Below, in pieces: positions 21,500-32,101 of a stretch of 64,000 nucleotides of DNA (position 1 is the stretch's first letter; the number at the start of each line of letters is the position of its first letter). This DNA comes from Diphasiastrum complanatum (taxonomy: Eukaryota > Streptophyta > Lycopodiopsida > Lycopodiales > Lycopodiaceae), in NCBI GenBank assembly GCA_029204225.1, contig CM055104.1, positions 51,115,457-51,179,456 of the forward strand, in the 5' to 3' direction. Made by a program: the position numbers and the translations under genes. The notes beneath the pieces were generated by a model. The model was not told where the DNA came from, ran no database searches, and saw only the letters and a list, made by a program, of their open reading frames with translations.

Positions 21500-22150
21500 C
21501 AAAGCTAGATTTACCTAAGTAGGATGGTAACACTGATTCTCAAAGATTTCTTCAAGTCTTTGAGAATGCATGTGATGTCTATGGCGAGACATCACCAGAC
21601 GCCATGGTACAGCTCTTCTCGATGACCATGATCGATCGAGTAAGAGAATGGTTTTTTAACCTTGATCGTGAAGATAAACGAGACTGGTCACTCTTGAGGG
21701 AGGCATTTATCAAACGCTTCAAGCCATTTTGCTTGATCGAAAGTCCTTCACGATGCAACACTTCCATCCTCTAGTTCTCAACTATATCCAACCGACAATT
21801 CATGCTTGTGCAAACGAGATGAGTATTCCGCACCACCAGAAAATCCAGCACAACTAGCCATCCAAGATGGTTATGCTATCGCCACAGGACCAATGAGCAA
21901 CCGATGCTTTATTTGTGGTGAAACGGGACACTTCATGGTTGATTGTAAAGTTAAAAACCAATACCATGCAGAATGTCCAGATTGTGTTCGCAAACACAGT
22001 TTCAAGGATTGTCCTAAACAATCTAACATTTTCTTCCAGCACGTCATATATCATCCGAACCTGTTAGAGTTCCAACTAGAGCACAACGCCAACAACAAGA
22101 ACAGCAACAAAATAATGAAAAATCAGCTAACCCAAATGGAAGCCACTTGA
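21500..22150 (+). pseudogene. Ty3/gypsy gag (retrotrans_gag core plus CCHC zinc knuckle), element H
   Basis: The gag core reads LDLPK-stop-DGNTDSQRFLQVFENACDVYG, then VREWFFNLDRED and WSLLREAFIKRFKPF. A frame change near 21760 follows, and then a CCHC knuckle, CFICGETGHFMVDC (about 21905-21946), with a second Cys/His cluster. This protein would form the virus-like particle and bind RNA. The core closely resembles the gag of element F at 45140 (PKYDG..., RFLQ.F.NAC), so the two belong to related lineages. A TAG replaces the Tyr of PKYDG. Confidence 0.72.
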
Positions 22151-22429
22151 CAGCTTTCACATTACCCAAAGATTACCCAGAACCAAATGTGGAACAAAGG
22201 CAATACAATGAATTTCGAGAGGAGTTTTTGCAAGAGGAAGGACATATGGAAAGTCTGTTATCCGCTCAGATCCCTGACAAAGAGAAATCTCTATAGGGAC
22301 TTGAAGTATTTTCTGACCTCCTGCAAGCTCAACTCACTATGCCATTCCATAGTGCGCTAAAATCTTTCACCGGGCTTCAACGATATATCCATTGTAGTTT
22401 TCAGCTGCCTACTATTCCTGATGAACAGT

Positions 22430-22990
22430 GGAAAATAGAAGAGATTCCTGAAATTCCCCATATTCCTATGAATCTGTTGAATGTATGTGTTGCTACGGAG
22501 ACTAGCATCACCTTGTCTTTGTCCTATAAAGACTATCCCGCAGTATTTGCTATCCTTGATAGCAGATCAGACGTAAATATAATGGCTTTGTCCTTGACAA
22601 AGTCATGGGGCTTCCATACCCTCGATCAACCATGATATAAACTTTGCATGGCTGATCAACGACTTACAGACCCTGCTAGTCATTTATCAAATGTTAAAGT
22701 TCGAATAGCAGGTGTCAAATTTGCAATCGATTGTGTTATCTTAGACTTACCAGAAGATGCAAATACATCTAAACTCCTTCTTGGTACACCCTGGCTCTAG
22801 ATGGCAAGAGTTGTCCAAGATTGGAAGCATAGCAAAATCACTTTTGGCAATCACGACAAACGAGTCACTGTTGACTCAAATGGCCATGTCAAGCCTGCTG
22901 AAGTTTATGATGATTGGTCATCAACAAATATGACGAATCAGATAGTGTTCCGATCCAACCCAAAGGCCACTATACGAGATCCACGAACAT
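22430..22990 (+). pseudogene. Retropepsin-like protease of element H, active site altered
   Basis: The reading AVFAILDSRSDVNIMAL is the protease active-site block with DSR where DSG is expected. It continues through a TGA at 22633-22635 to LLLGTPWL, a TAG, then MARVVQDWKHSKITF. Separation of the active-site loop and the GTPWL block is normal for gypsy proteases. The changed Gly and the stops mean it is inactive. Pol downstream is missing, cut by element J debris at about 23290. Confidence 0.68.
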
Positions 22991-23279
22991 AATGAATTGA
23001 GGACAAGCACTAGCCACTGTGGACTATGCTGATTCCAATTGATGTCGTATCGAAACTGCTGCAGCAGATGTGGATATTCTTCCATCTTCTACAGACATTG
23101 ACACACCCATCATCCCACTTATGATGATTGACCCAATTCCTATAGCTTGGTGCCCAGGAGAACCTAGCGTCTCTACCGCCCATGTTTTCGAAGAAGGTAT
23201 TCTTATCATGGATGATGTTGAAATGACGGATGAACATGTACTCCTTTATCTTGTCATTGTGTTGCTCCCTGATTTTAGT

Positions 23280-23800
23280 AGATAGATTGTAGAATTGCTC
23301 CCTGATTCAGAACGCTGATCCATACTGAGCTAGGACTGGTTGCATGACTTGTAAATGCATCTAGCTGAGTAACATATTCATCTCTCCCCACTGACAGGCT
23401 AGGAATACTCATTGTAACCTGAGAAACACTTCTGCTTGGAAACCGTTCTAATAAGAAGACCAAATCGTAAAGAACCGTAATCTACAAAATTAACAAAAGA
23501 AGAACGACAAAAGAGAAACTGTGTTCACAGATTCGGTGGGAATCTGTGAACAGTAATTAGCTCCATCAAGCTTGTCCATGATAGGACTGGCTTTCCCTTG
23601 AAAATCCATGTGAAAGATTAGTTTAGGTGATAGGAGTAACTATCAGTGACTTAAATATGAAAATCTGGTGCTAAATTACAGAACAAGAAGACAATCACTC
23701 TATCGGCTAGTAGAGTCTTCTTTTTTGTGGAAGCTTATGAGGCTATAGAAATTGCTCTGAAATGAAACCGCTTAAAGAATCAAATAGGTTCTGATGTCTT
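23280..23800 (-). pseudogene. Copia element J, leader and gag start plus a protease-side fragment
   Basis: Next to the primer-binding site, reading leftwards on the minus strand, is a leader and then an ATG giving MDFQGKASPIMDKLDGANY, a copia gag beginning. After a large deletion comes DEYVTQLDAFTSHATSPSSV, typical of the stretch just before the copia protease. It breaks off at VWISVLNQGA, where the active-site block should be. Confidence 0.6.
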
Positions 23801-23813
23801 GGCTCTAATACCA
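23801..23813 (-). other. Primer-binding site of element J
   Basis: TGGTATTAGAGCC on the minus strand, complementary to an initiator-Met-type tRNA end with one change, directly abutting the LTR end at 23814. Confidence 0.75.
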
Positions 23814-24104
23814 TGTCAGAGAAATGAGAGGATCAGTCTATTCAATTCTCTCGGTGCGTGCACTACTGGTGACTTAGTAGGCCAACACAAGAACATAATA
23901 ATTTTAGAACTTTTAATGTGTGGTGGTAGCGGAAGCGATGAGCAGACTTATAGACAATTCAATTAAATGGCCAGACAAAATATAGAAAAGCATTACAGTA
24001 TTGACACGAATCTGAATGCAGAACCAAACAGAGCTGTAATCAAATTAAGTATAACGAAATATATAGGTGAGATAGTAGTGTATAGAACCCATATTTGTCT
24101 GACA
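23814..24104 (-). repeat. 5' LTR of copia element J (291 bp)
   Basis: Read on the minus strand it starts TGTCAGA (24104) and ends TCTGACA (23814), a perfect 7-bp inverted pair, and is followed at once by the primer-binding site. It abuts the reverse-transcriptase remnant of element A, so J inserted into A or a deletion joined them. No second LTR was found. Confidence 0.75.
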
Positions 24105-24190
24105 TGCCTTTGGTAGCACAAATTCAAATTATTACTTAACAGTAAAGTATCATCAACATACAAAGTAATGATGATGAAGAAATCCGATAC
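24105..24190 (-). pseudogene. Reverse-transcriptase remnant of copia A (YVDD block)
   Basis: The minus strand reads FIIITLYVDDTLLLSNNL, the copia reverse-transcriptase active site (YVDD at 24160-24149). It directly follows the integrase end without the usual intervening reverse-transcriptase fingers, so a deletion removed most of the enzyme and all of RNase H. Confidence 0.72.
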
Positions 24191-24213
24191 AGACTTGAAA
24201 TAAACATTCGAGT

Positions 24214-25208
24214 CTATCGAGTTTGGGATTTTGGATTTTTGATCCTTGGATCAGATTTTTTATTCTCGGTCCTTGGGTCATATTTTGACTGTTTGATCCT
24301 TGGGTCGGATTTCTCTGCAGCTTTTCCCTTATGGTCAAGAAATTGGTCTTCCATGAATATGACATCTCTGCTCGTGAAGGTATTATGATTGTCTAGGTTG
24401 TAGAGCTTGTATGTCTTGTGATCTGGGGAGCAGCTTATGAAAATCAATTTTCTGCTTTTGTCATCCAACTTCTTTCTTAGATCTTTAAAGATCTGAGCAT
24501 AGGCAATGCATCCAAACACTCGAATATGTTTGAGTGATGGCTTTGATCCAGTCCGCACCTCATAGGGTGTCTTGCCATTCAGGGCCTTGGTGATAAATCG
24601 ATTTTGCAAGTAGGTAGTTGTGGTGACAACTTCTGTCCAAAATCACTTTGGAAGAGAAGCATGGTCCATCATGCTTTTGGCAATCTCAATAAGTGTCTGA
24701 TTCTTCCGTTCTGCTACTCTATTGGACTGAGGGGAGTAGCTGGTGGTGTATTGTTGATGTATTCCACGAGCCCTACAGAATTCTTTGAACTCGATGGAGA
24801 TGTATTCTCCCCCTCTATCAGAACGTATAGATTCGATTGTTCTCTGGGTTTGATTTTCTATAGATGCCTTGAACTGCTTGAAGAATCTAAAGTATCAAAT
24901 TTATTATTCAAAAACTAAGTAGCAGTTCTCCTAGAAAAGTCGTCAATAAAAGTCAGAAAATAAAAAGCTCCCCCTATGGAAGAAGTCTGCATTGGCCCAC
25001 AAAGGTCACTATGTACAAGATCTAGCAAATCTCTAGAAGTATGAACAAAATCTGAAGTAAAAGGACTTCTAGCATACTTGCTGATAATACAGCTTTCACA
25101 TGGAGAATCGGATCTGCTAATGGAGGGAAGATCTTGCACTAAGTTCTTATTTGACATTTTTTGAATACTCTTGAAATTAAAATGACCTACTCTGAAATGC
25201 CACAACAA
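24214..25208 (-). pseudogene. Copia A integrase (pre-integrase zinc region, core and C-terminus)
   Basis: Reading leftwards: LWHFRVGHFNFKSIQ and CESCIISKYARSPF (HHCC-type pre-integrase domain, about 25205-25060), DLVHSDLCGPM, FIDDFSRRT, a frame change near 24915, then IRSDRGGEYIS and SYSPQSNRVAERKNQTLIE (core catalytic region, about 24845-24690), and KTPYEVRTGSKPSLKHIRVFGC (C-terminal, about 24580-24500). The acidic catalytic residues are visible but the frame is broken. The enzyme would insert the cDNA into the genome. Confidence 0.78.
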
Positions 25209-25264
25209 ATGATTTGATTCAGAAGTAGAAATAAGAGCTTGACTACTTGTAAAATAACATTAAC

Positions 25265-25640
25265 TTAATCTGTAAAGGTAGCCACATCTTCTACCATAAG
25301 CTTAAACTTTCCAGACTTGTCAAGAATAGTGCAGCCCTCTGTATCGAATTCAACCCTACGACCAGAATCAGTGATTTTGCTTATAGAAAGCAGATTCTTG
25401 GTAAGGTTCAAAATATAAAGGACATTGAACAACAACTTATTACCTCTCTGAAATTCGACCTTGACTGTTCCTTCACCTTCAATGGAGTGAGTTGAGTTTT
25501 CTCCAAGTTGCACAACTCTAGAATGGATAAAAGGCTTGTAGTTTTAGAACCAATCCTGATGATGGGTCATGTGCTGAGTTGTTCTGGAGTCCAAGTACCA
25601 GGAATTGATATCCTGAAAATTTTCGACCCTGGTCATAAAG
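25265..25640 (-). pseudogene. Copia A protease region
   Basis: The minus strand reads SWYLDSRTTQHMTHHQDWF (near 25600-25545), a copia protease active site with DSR instead of DSG. A shifted frame then gives GEGTVKVEFQRGNKLLFNVLYI and NLLSISKITDSGRRVEF. The active-site glycine change and the frameshift make it inactive. Confidence 0.68.
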
Positions 25641-25722
25641 ACAGCTTCATCTTCCTCTTCATGCTAGATCGAGTTGAGGCAGCATTTGCTTGTTGGAACT
25701 GCTTCTTCTTTTCATTGTTGTA

Positions 25723-26480
25723 CTAAGTCTTGAGTGTTCTGTAGTCCTTGATGAGATGACCAGTCCTCTTACAGTACTTGCAGAAGAGTTTCTGCATCAG
25801 CTGGAATGATGAAGGAAAATTCAAATTTGACTCTAAGCTAGAATTCGACCTTGAGTTAAAATTTGACCCTGAGCCAAAATTCGACCCAGACTGCATGTTG
25901 CTCTTTTTGCCTAAATAATTAGATTTTGTGGATTTCTTTGACTTGAACTTTTGATTTTTCTTTGTGTATAGAGCCTGAGGATCTGATCCTGAGCCTGCGG
26001 AACTAATTCTGAGCCTGAAGATGATGCATTTTTTTCTGATCTCCTCTTGTAATAGCATTGAAATCACTCTTGATAGAGTAAGTTGTTGCTGGGTCAAAAT
26101 AGCCATGACCCATGTTTCATAGGCATCAAGGAGACTTGATAAAAGAGTCATCATTGCATCAGAATCTTCTATGATTGAGCCAATCACAGTCATTTGCTCC
26201 ATGAGATTTTTAAATGTATTGAGATCGCTAGAAATAGTGTCTGCATCAGACATCCTCAAGGTGAAGATTTTCTTCCTAAGATGGAGTTTGGATGTGACAT
26301 CTCTGATGTCATAGAGTGTAGCTAGGATGTCCCAAGCATCCTTAGTTGTCTGAGCAGATCAAATATGACTGATCTGGGAGTCTTTGATATTTAGTGTGAT
26401 TAAGTCAAATTCCTTGCCATCTCTTTGCCTCCATTTGGTGATGCTAGTTGCATCAGTCTTTGGCTTGATTTTGGTACCAT
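25723..26480 (-). pseudogene. Copia A gag (UBN2-type, zinc knuckle)
   Basis: The open part (26259-25723) covers the gag core with LMEQMTVIGSIIEDSDAMMTLLSSL and a CCHC knuckle CKYCKRTGHLIKDY in which the final Cys is Tyr. An upstream in-frame extension (MVDGTKIKPKTDATSI...) with a stop marks the N-terminal part. The linker contains several SNFGSGSNF-like short repeats. It would form particles and package RNA. Confidence 0.72.
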
Positions 26481-26620
26481 CAACTACGTCTCACAGAGGA
26501 ACTAGAAGTAGAATCAGAAACAACAATAGCGGAATACTATTGGCTGCGCTCTTGCTGATATGAGGTCTTAGTAGAAACGAGACTGATAACCCACAATGAA
26601 TATGCAGATTATTGAACCAC

Positions 26621-26634
26621 CCACTTTGATACCA
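26621..26634 (-). other. Primer-binding site of element A
   Basis: TGGTATCAAAGTGG on the minus strand directly after the LTR end, a slightly changed initiator-Met-type site. Confidence 0.7.
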
Positions 26635-27058
26635 TGAGTTACGAATAGAGCCACAGCTGATCTAGAGCTAAGCTATGAAAGCATCACATAAGCAAGACTT
26701 AACCCTAGAAAGCAGAAAAGAGGGAGATTAAGGAGACTAAAGAGAGAGATCAATATCATCAGCTGAATAACAAGTGACACAGTTTTTCTACTTATAGCCA
26801 AGACGAAGCCCTAAAAGGAAGCTTCCGGTGGCTAGGGCCCAACTGGGAGGGATAATAGTGCGCCCTCCAAGAAGGCCCCCACTCTCCAGTAATATGTCCA
26901 AATGGCCTAATAATGAATAATAAGGCCAAAGGCCAACCATGTAGTCTAAGTGTCACCAATGAATAAAAAAGGGCCCAAGGCTTGCTTATGCATAAAGTAA
27001 AGTAAATGTAAATGGACGCGACGAATGTAATGAGCCAAGTCCATAACTATCTTTGACA
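26635..27058 (-). repeat. 5' LTR of copia element A (424 bp)
   Basis: Read on the minus strand it starts TGTCAAAG (27058) and ends GTAACTCA (26635), followed by the primer-binding site. Related sequence occurs in opposite orientation at 27345-27639, in the same orientation at 29119-29272, and as a diverged copy at 10305-10700. Confidence 0.75.
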
Positions 27059-27119
27059 CAAAAAAAAGACCCAACTGCCGAAAAGAAACTGGATCAAACA
27101 GCAACAAGCCCTGGTGCAT

Positions 27120-27310
27120 CAACAACTAGAGCAGCATCTGATCTAGAGGAATCAACAAGTGCAGCAAGAGCACGATCCTGATCCGCAAGTGATGGCGTAT
27201 GATATAAGACATCAATAGGCTCCCATGTGGCCTCCTCAATAGGACGACCATCCCAATGGATCGAAAACTGAATCTGTCGGCAGCGTCGACTATGGTGAGG
27301 GCGAACCTAG
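27120..27310 (-). pseudogene. Chromodomain-like fragment of a Ty3/gypsy (chromovirus) integrase tail
   Basis: The minus strand reads IQFSIHWDGRPIEEATWEPID (27261-27205), which fits the aromatic/acidic core of chromodomains fused to chromovirus integrases (hWxGrpxEEATWE). The frame continues to a stop near 27110. The fragment is squeezed between two copies of the copia A LTR in opposite orientations. In intact elements the domain steers integration to heterochromatin; here it is only a scrap. Confidence 0.6.
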
Positions 27311-27344
27311 TGCATGGCAGCTGGTAAGAAAGGGAACAACTCAG

Positions 27345-27639
27345 GATACTGGAGAGTGGGGGCCTTCTTGGAGGGCACACTATTATCCCTCCCAGTTGGG
27401 CCCTAGCCACCAGAAGCTTCCTTTTAGGGCTTCCTCTTGGCTATAAGTAGGAAAACTGTGTCATTTGTTATTCAGCTGATGATATTGATCTCTCTCTCTA
27501 GTCTTCTTAATCTCTCTCTCTTTCCTGCTTTTTAGGGTTAAGTCTTGCTTATGTGCTGCTTTCATAGCTTAAGTCTTGCTTATGTGATGCTTTCATAGCT
27601 TAGCTCTAGATTAGTTGTGGCTCTATTCGTAACTTGGTA
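27345..27639 (+). repeat. Partial LTR (A family) of element B, inverted relative to A
   Basis: The sequence from GAGAGTGGGGGCC to CTATTCGTAACT corresponds to the second part of the A LTR on the opposite strand. It is followed by TGGTATCGGAGC (27640-27651), a primer-binding site, so it is the right end of a 5' LTR. Its first part is missing. Confidence 0.75.
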
Positions 27640-27651
27640 TCGGAGCACTTT
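27640..27651 (+). other. Primer-binding site of element B
   Basis: TGGTATCGGAGC directly after the LTR end, an initiator-Met-type site with one change. Confidence 0.7.
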
Positions 27652-28318
27652 CCTGATTGTTGAATTTCATATCTGATTTTTTGATTGGGTGCCCATTTTC
27701 CTTGCTGATTTTTCTCTCTTTGCTGAGGGCTTTCATCTCTTTGCTTCAGCAACATTCAGCACAGTTTGGAGGACCAGCTCCCATCAAAGCATTTTCCTTG
27801 GCGGAGCTTTAGCAAATAGTTAGCGGAAGTACTTCCGCTAAATTGGCGGTCTAAAAAAAAAAATTGGGCAGATTATTTCCGGCGCCCAAGTTCCACCCCT
27901 CTATCACCCATTTCCATGTAGTTGGAGGCTCTCCAGCGCCCAATTCCCTCATTTCTTTCGTCCGTTCCTCCTCCCATTTTCAGCCCTCTTTTCACTTTTG
28001 TTTGCAGGCTGTCCACCCGCTTCATATTTGTCACTTTCATCCATTTTTGTCTCCGTTTGCAGCCATTTTTCACACCTTGTTTGCAGGCTGTCCATCGCCC
28101 ATCCTCAACCAGATTTCACGAAATTCTCCATTCGATACTCCAATTTGTCACTTGCCTCCTGGCTGTCTAGCGCATTTTTACAGCCTTCATTTTCACTTTT
28201 TCCATTTGTTGATTGTTGTCCTTTCTTAGTTGTGATAATAGTGGTTTTAATAGATTAATTTAGGGTGACGACAAGAGTCCGCTCTCTCAAGTTTTCGTCT
28301 ATTCCTTCCACTATCATT
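27652..28318 (+). other. C/T-rich leader of element B
   Basis: This pyrimidine-rich stretch has imperfect internal repeats (TTTGCAGGCTGTCCAYC recurs near 28003 and 28081). The overlapping frames here are by-products of the base composition. It lies between the primer-binding site and the ATG at 28319. Confidence 0.5.
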
Positions 28319-29118
28319 ATGGCACATTCACCTACCCTGAGTGAGACTACTCAAGAGACCTTATTCGATCAGTTTTGTCGCATCGATGAACCCTTTCTAG
28401 CCTCGTTCTTTGCTGCGATACCGTTATGACGGGCTTTGCTACTATGTAGTCACAGATTGATTCTTTACAACCTCATGGTCCTGGTAAAGCTCCTTTTTTT
28501 TTCCCTTCATTTGGGCCTCCATTTGGATTTCCATCCTCTTGTCCTTCGCTTGGCAGTTGGGTTCATTATGCACCAAACCCACCCCCTGGCTTCCCACGTC
28601 AATCAGCTCTTGCGCCACATTTTCCATGTCATCCAGCTCTTGAGTCACAATCATTTGAGTCACCTGCGTCATTTGAGACAGTCATAGAGATATTTGAGAT
28701 AGTCATTGAGTTACTTGAGCTAGTTCATGTCTCGCATAGTGAGTTTGAGTCACATCTATAGGTTGATGTTGCACAGGTTGATATTGCGAAAACTTCACAG
28801 GTTGATCTTACAGATACTACAAAGGTTGATGCTGATATTACAGATACTACATGCCTTAGTGCAGTTCTCGAGTGCTTTGTTACTGTAGCCTGCTTTGATA
28901 CTGTTGCATCCTTTGCTACTGTTGATGCTATTACATGCTTTGATATTGATGCTGATACTGATGATGAGTAGCTTGGTGCTGCTCCTGAGTGCCATGCTAC
29001 AGATATTGTAGCCTATGTTCCTTATCGCATTGCTTTTGAGTACCATGCTACAGATGTTGTAGCCTATGCTGCTTATTACGATGAGTCTATGGGTGTTCTT
29101 TTAGATGACTTGCCTACT
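28319..29118 (+). pseudogene. Unrecognised ORF region of element B, Pro/Phe-rich then acidic repeats
   Basis: From the ATG at 28319 the frame reads MAHSPTLSETTQETLFDQF, then after a frame change QIDSLQPHGPGKAPFFF and a Pro/Phe/Ser-rich stretch. This is followed by a segment (about 28690-29110) with repeated VDADITDTT, ECHATDIVAY and EYHATDVVAY blocks. There is no zinc knuckle, protease or polymerase motif. It sits where gag should be in an LTR element, so it may be a gag-position ORF of a non-autonomous family. Function unknown. Confidence 0.4.
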
Positions 29119-29272
29119 TGTCCAAATGGCCTAATAATGAATAATAAGGCCAAAGGCCAACTATATAGTCTAAGTGTCACTAATGAATAAAAAAGGGCCC
29201 AAGGCCTGCTTATGCATAAAGTAAAGTAAATGTAAATGGACGCGACGAATGTAATGAGCCAAGTCCATAACT
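29119..29272 (-). repeat. A-family LTR fragment (first part)
   Basis: Nearly identical to 26885-27048, from GTCCAAATGGCCTAATAATG to AAGTCCATAACT, in the same orientation as the LTR of A. It closes the element B region on the right. Confidence 0.8.
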
Positions 29273-31044
29273 CCATGTAGGATTTTGGTGGAAATGCGTG
29301 ATGCAGCGGAAGTGGAGCAGGTGGTTAATGGATCGAAAGTGCGGCAGTTACCAGCAAGAAGAGAGTTATCGAGTAATACAATGCGCAATATAATATAATA
29401 GTAGTGGAACGATGCACTTGATTAGATATCAAGAATGTGAGTACAATGCATGATATGTACAACCCTCCTCTCCTCTTTTCTACACATGTGGCGTGAATTA
29501 CTTGCATAGTCTCCTTTTGAAGAAGTGCAACGTGCATTTGTAGTTGGTAAAAATCTGATTTTTCTCAAATTTTGTTAGCCTCTCTCCTTATCTGTTTGTT
29601 GTTGATTCTGATCTCACTCTCCTTTAAGAACCTTGGCATTTTTTTTAAGGTGCCCAAATATTTCCTTTAGAATTTAAATTTGTTTAGCTTCTTGGGCCTA
29701 CCAGTTGAGAAATTTATCCTTCTATTGTTGAAAATGCCCCTTCATTTTTTTTTTGTTGTATTCAAGTTTCTTCTTCTCTTCCGGCCTATTTATCCCTGGT
29801 CTTGATGTCATGCTTCAATCTTGTTTGCACAACTATTTAAGGTTATTAAGTTTGTTGGTGAACTGATTCAAAATACTACATTTGTTGTGCTAGCTGCTTC
29901 CCCTACTTATTTTTCTTAGATTGTTTTGCATTTGGCTTTAATAGTTGTATCTCTTACTATGAAGGCTCTTCATTTACTCAATATCCCTTCATATTTTGTA
30001 GTGCTATTAGAGGATTGATTACGAGGTTGTAACATGGATGTTGATAGCTGATATGGATATGATTGTGTGAGGTTGAAGTTTGTGATTTCTTCTTAGTCTA
30101 TTGGTGGGTCATGTACATGATCTATATCTTGTTTTTTGTGTATCTTTGTTGACTAGGAGGCTTCCTTGCATGGCAACTCTAATCTCCTTGTTGTATTTCA
30201 TGCCCCTATGAATCAACATTGTTTTTGCTTAAGGACCCTCCCTTGTGTCTACTACCTTGTCTTGCTCAACTAGGACACTAGCCACCACCAACCTAGCAAT
30301 TCACAATATACAAGGTTTTGCAAGACTAATTCATGGGCTTAATGGCCACTTGTTCATCCTCCAACAAAACTACCATAAATTGATAGCTCAAACAGAAAGC
30401 TACTTTCTAGCATTGATATATAGTTGCAAAAGTGTGACATCTGACTAAAAAAAGCAATATTTAGCAATCCCTATGTTCTTGGAGGAGGTGTGTGAGGAAT
30501 TCATTGTCAACTAATTTGTTGGAGAAGATGATGTGCTAGAAACTACTTTCAAATATCACGATCCTATCAACTTATGCTCAAGCACTCCACATGTTCAATA
30601 CTAGGATGCATCCATCTACCATAAGAGACAAGAATATTGATTCCTTGTGGGATTTTTATGATCAAAGCTATGTTTAATCCACGAGTGTGTAAAGGTCCAA
30701 AACGACTAGAAGAACAATGGATTAACAACATCATGTTTGCCATAGACAATGAGACCATTGTTTCATTTACAAAGCTTGGCTATCTCAATAGGGCCCACGA
30801 GGGGAAGACTATCAACTTTGGAGGCTTGGCCTACAAAACATTTTACAAGACATCTCGAAAAGTAATAGTATGTTTTATATGGACCTCACATTTTCCATAT
30901 CTACCACTATTTGAGTTTTGGATAACAAGGAACTGTTGTTTCTTAAGTTTCAACAACGTACAATAGAGCTTGCACAAATATGTGGATGCAAGAAGAGTCG
31001 AAATTCACTTGATTTGCACGAACAGAATGTGTTCGAGTCGTTGG
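29273..31044. other. Unassigned DNA
   Basis: AT-rich sequence with short frames on both strands (for example 30245-30448 and 30637-30966 plus) that match no family I know. It contains no RNA gene. Element D ends abruptly at its right border, so some of this may be unrelated sequence brought next to D by a deletion. Confidence 0.4.
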
Positions 31045-32101
31045 CATTGAGCCACAGTGAACCAATACCGTTCACTTGATGTCTAGATCCATCTCCAAGA
31101 ACTATGAATCTTGAGGGATCTGCACTTCTGAAATCAGACATTATACGTCTTGATGTCACGAAGTGTGATGTGGCTCCCGAGTCTAGAATCACCTCATGTG
31201 TGTCAAATGTTGCTTCATAGATATAGATGGTCCAACAATTTCTATTCGTTCTTTCTTTGCCCATTTTTGAGCTCTCGGGCTCCTCGACATAGGATGAACT
31301 CTTGTTGTTCTCCTATCTGTTCTGTGCTGATTTGTTTCTCGAGTTCTGGCGGCAATCCATGGCTGCATGACCCTTCTTATGGCAATGGATACACTCAATC
31401 TTGGGATTGAGCCATCATGTATCTATTGTATGTCCGTTTCTTCTACATCTCACGCAAGTCTTCTTGTTTGCACCTTGTTGTTTCAACCTCCCTTTGCTCT
31501 TCCAGTCGCTCTTGCCGGTCCCCTCTGCTTGTTGATCATGATCTTGCCTTTGATTCGACTCCCTCTTAGGCTTAAATTGTTTCTTGGATTTTTTTTTGTT
31601 GTCGTAGAGGGCCTGGTCAGAACCATCTTTGTGATCAAGATGTTCTTTGGCCTCAACTTCCTCTCGAATCTCAACAATTGTCTTTTCGAGGTTCATGGTA
31701 AGATATTTCGCGAGCAGGGTCCTCGTTGTCTGGAATGATCTGGGTAAGGCTCTCAACAGGTACGTGAGCTGCTTCTCAGCTGACACAACGTTCTCTGTCC
31801 CAGAGTTATGTAGTGACAGAAACAGATCCTTCATTTTTCTTACAAAAGAAGTGAGGTCTTTTCCATCCCACTGCAAATTCGTCAGCTGATCTTCTAGCAT
31901 CATGATTTGACTTCTTGATTTCGTCTGAAATCTTGTGAGAAATGCATCCCACATCTCTTTAACTTTGGAGAGTCTTGTCTGGTCAAGTGTGAGACTATCC
32001 TCGATGGAAGATGATAGCAAGGCTACTGCCTTGTCATTTTTCTCCCTCGACTCGTGTAGCTCCTTGTCTATTGTCGTAGGCATTTCTTCTGTGCCATCCA
32101 T
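31045..32101 (-). pseudogene. Copia D, gag (middle to end) and protease start
   Basis: The minus strand from 32101 reads MDGTEEMPTTIDKELHESREK, the gag core SQIMMLEDQLTNLQWDGKDL, a basic region, two zinc knuckles (CVRCRRNGHTIDT and CIHCHKKGHAAMDC, the first with its last Cys lost to a stop), and the protease block EVILDSGATSHFVTS with intact DSG. It then diverges after GSLWLN and ends. The missing gag start lies at 38424-38550, displaced by element C. The protein is about 85% identical by eye to the gag of C. Confidence 0.82.

Noticed and set aside
27864-28258. Several overlapping plus-strand frames in the leader of B
   Set aside because: Produced by C/T-rich composition; no domain and heavy overlap between frames.
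30245-30966. Two short plus-strand frames
   Set aside because: No motif, no codon pattern that stands out, and no supporting context.
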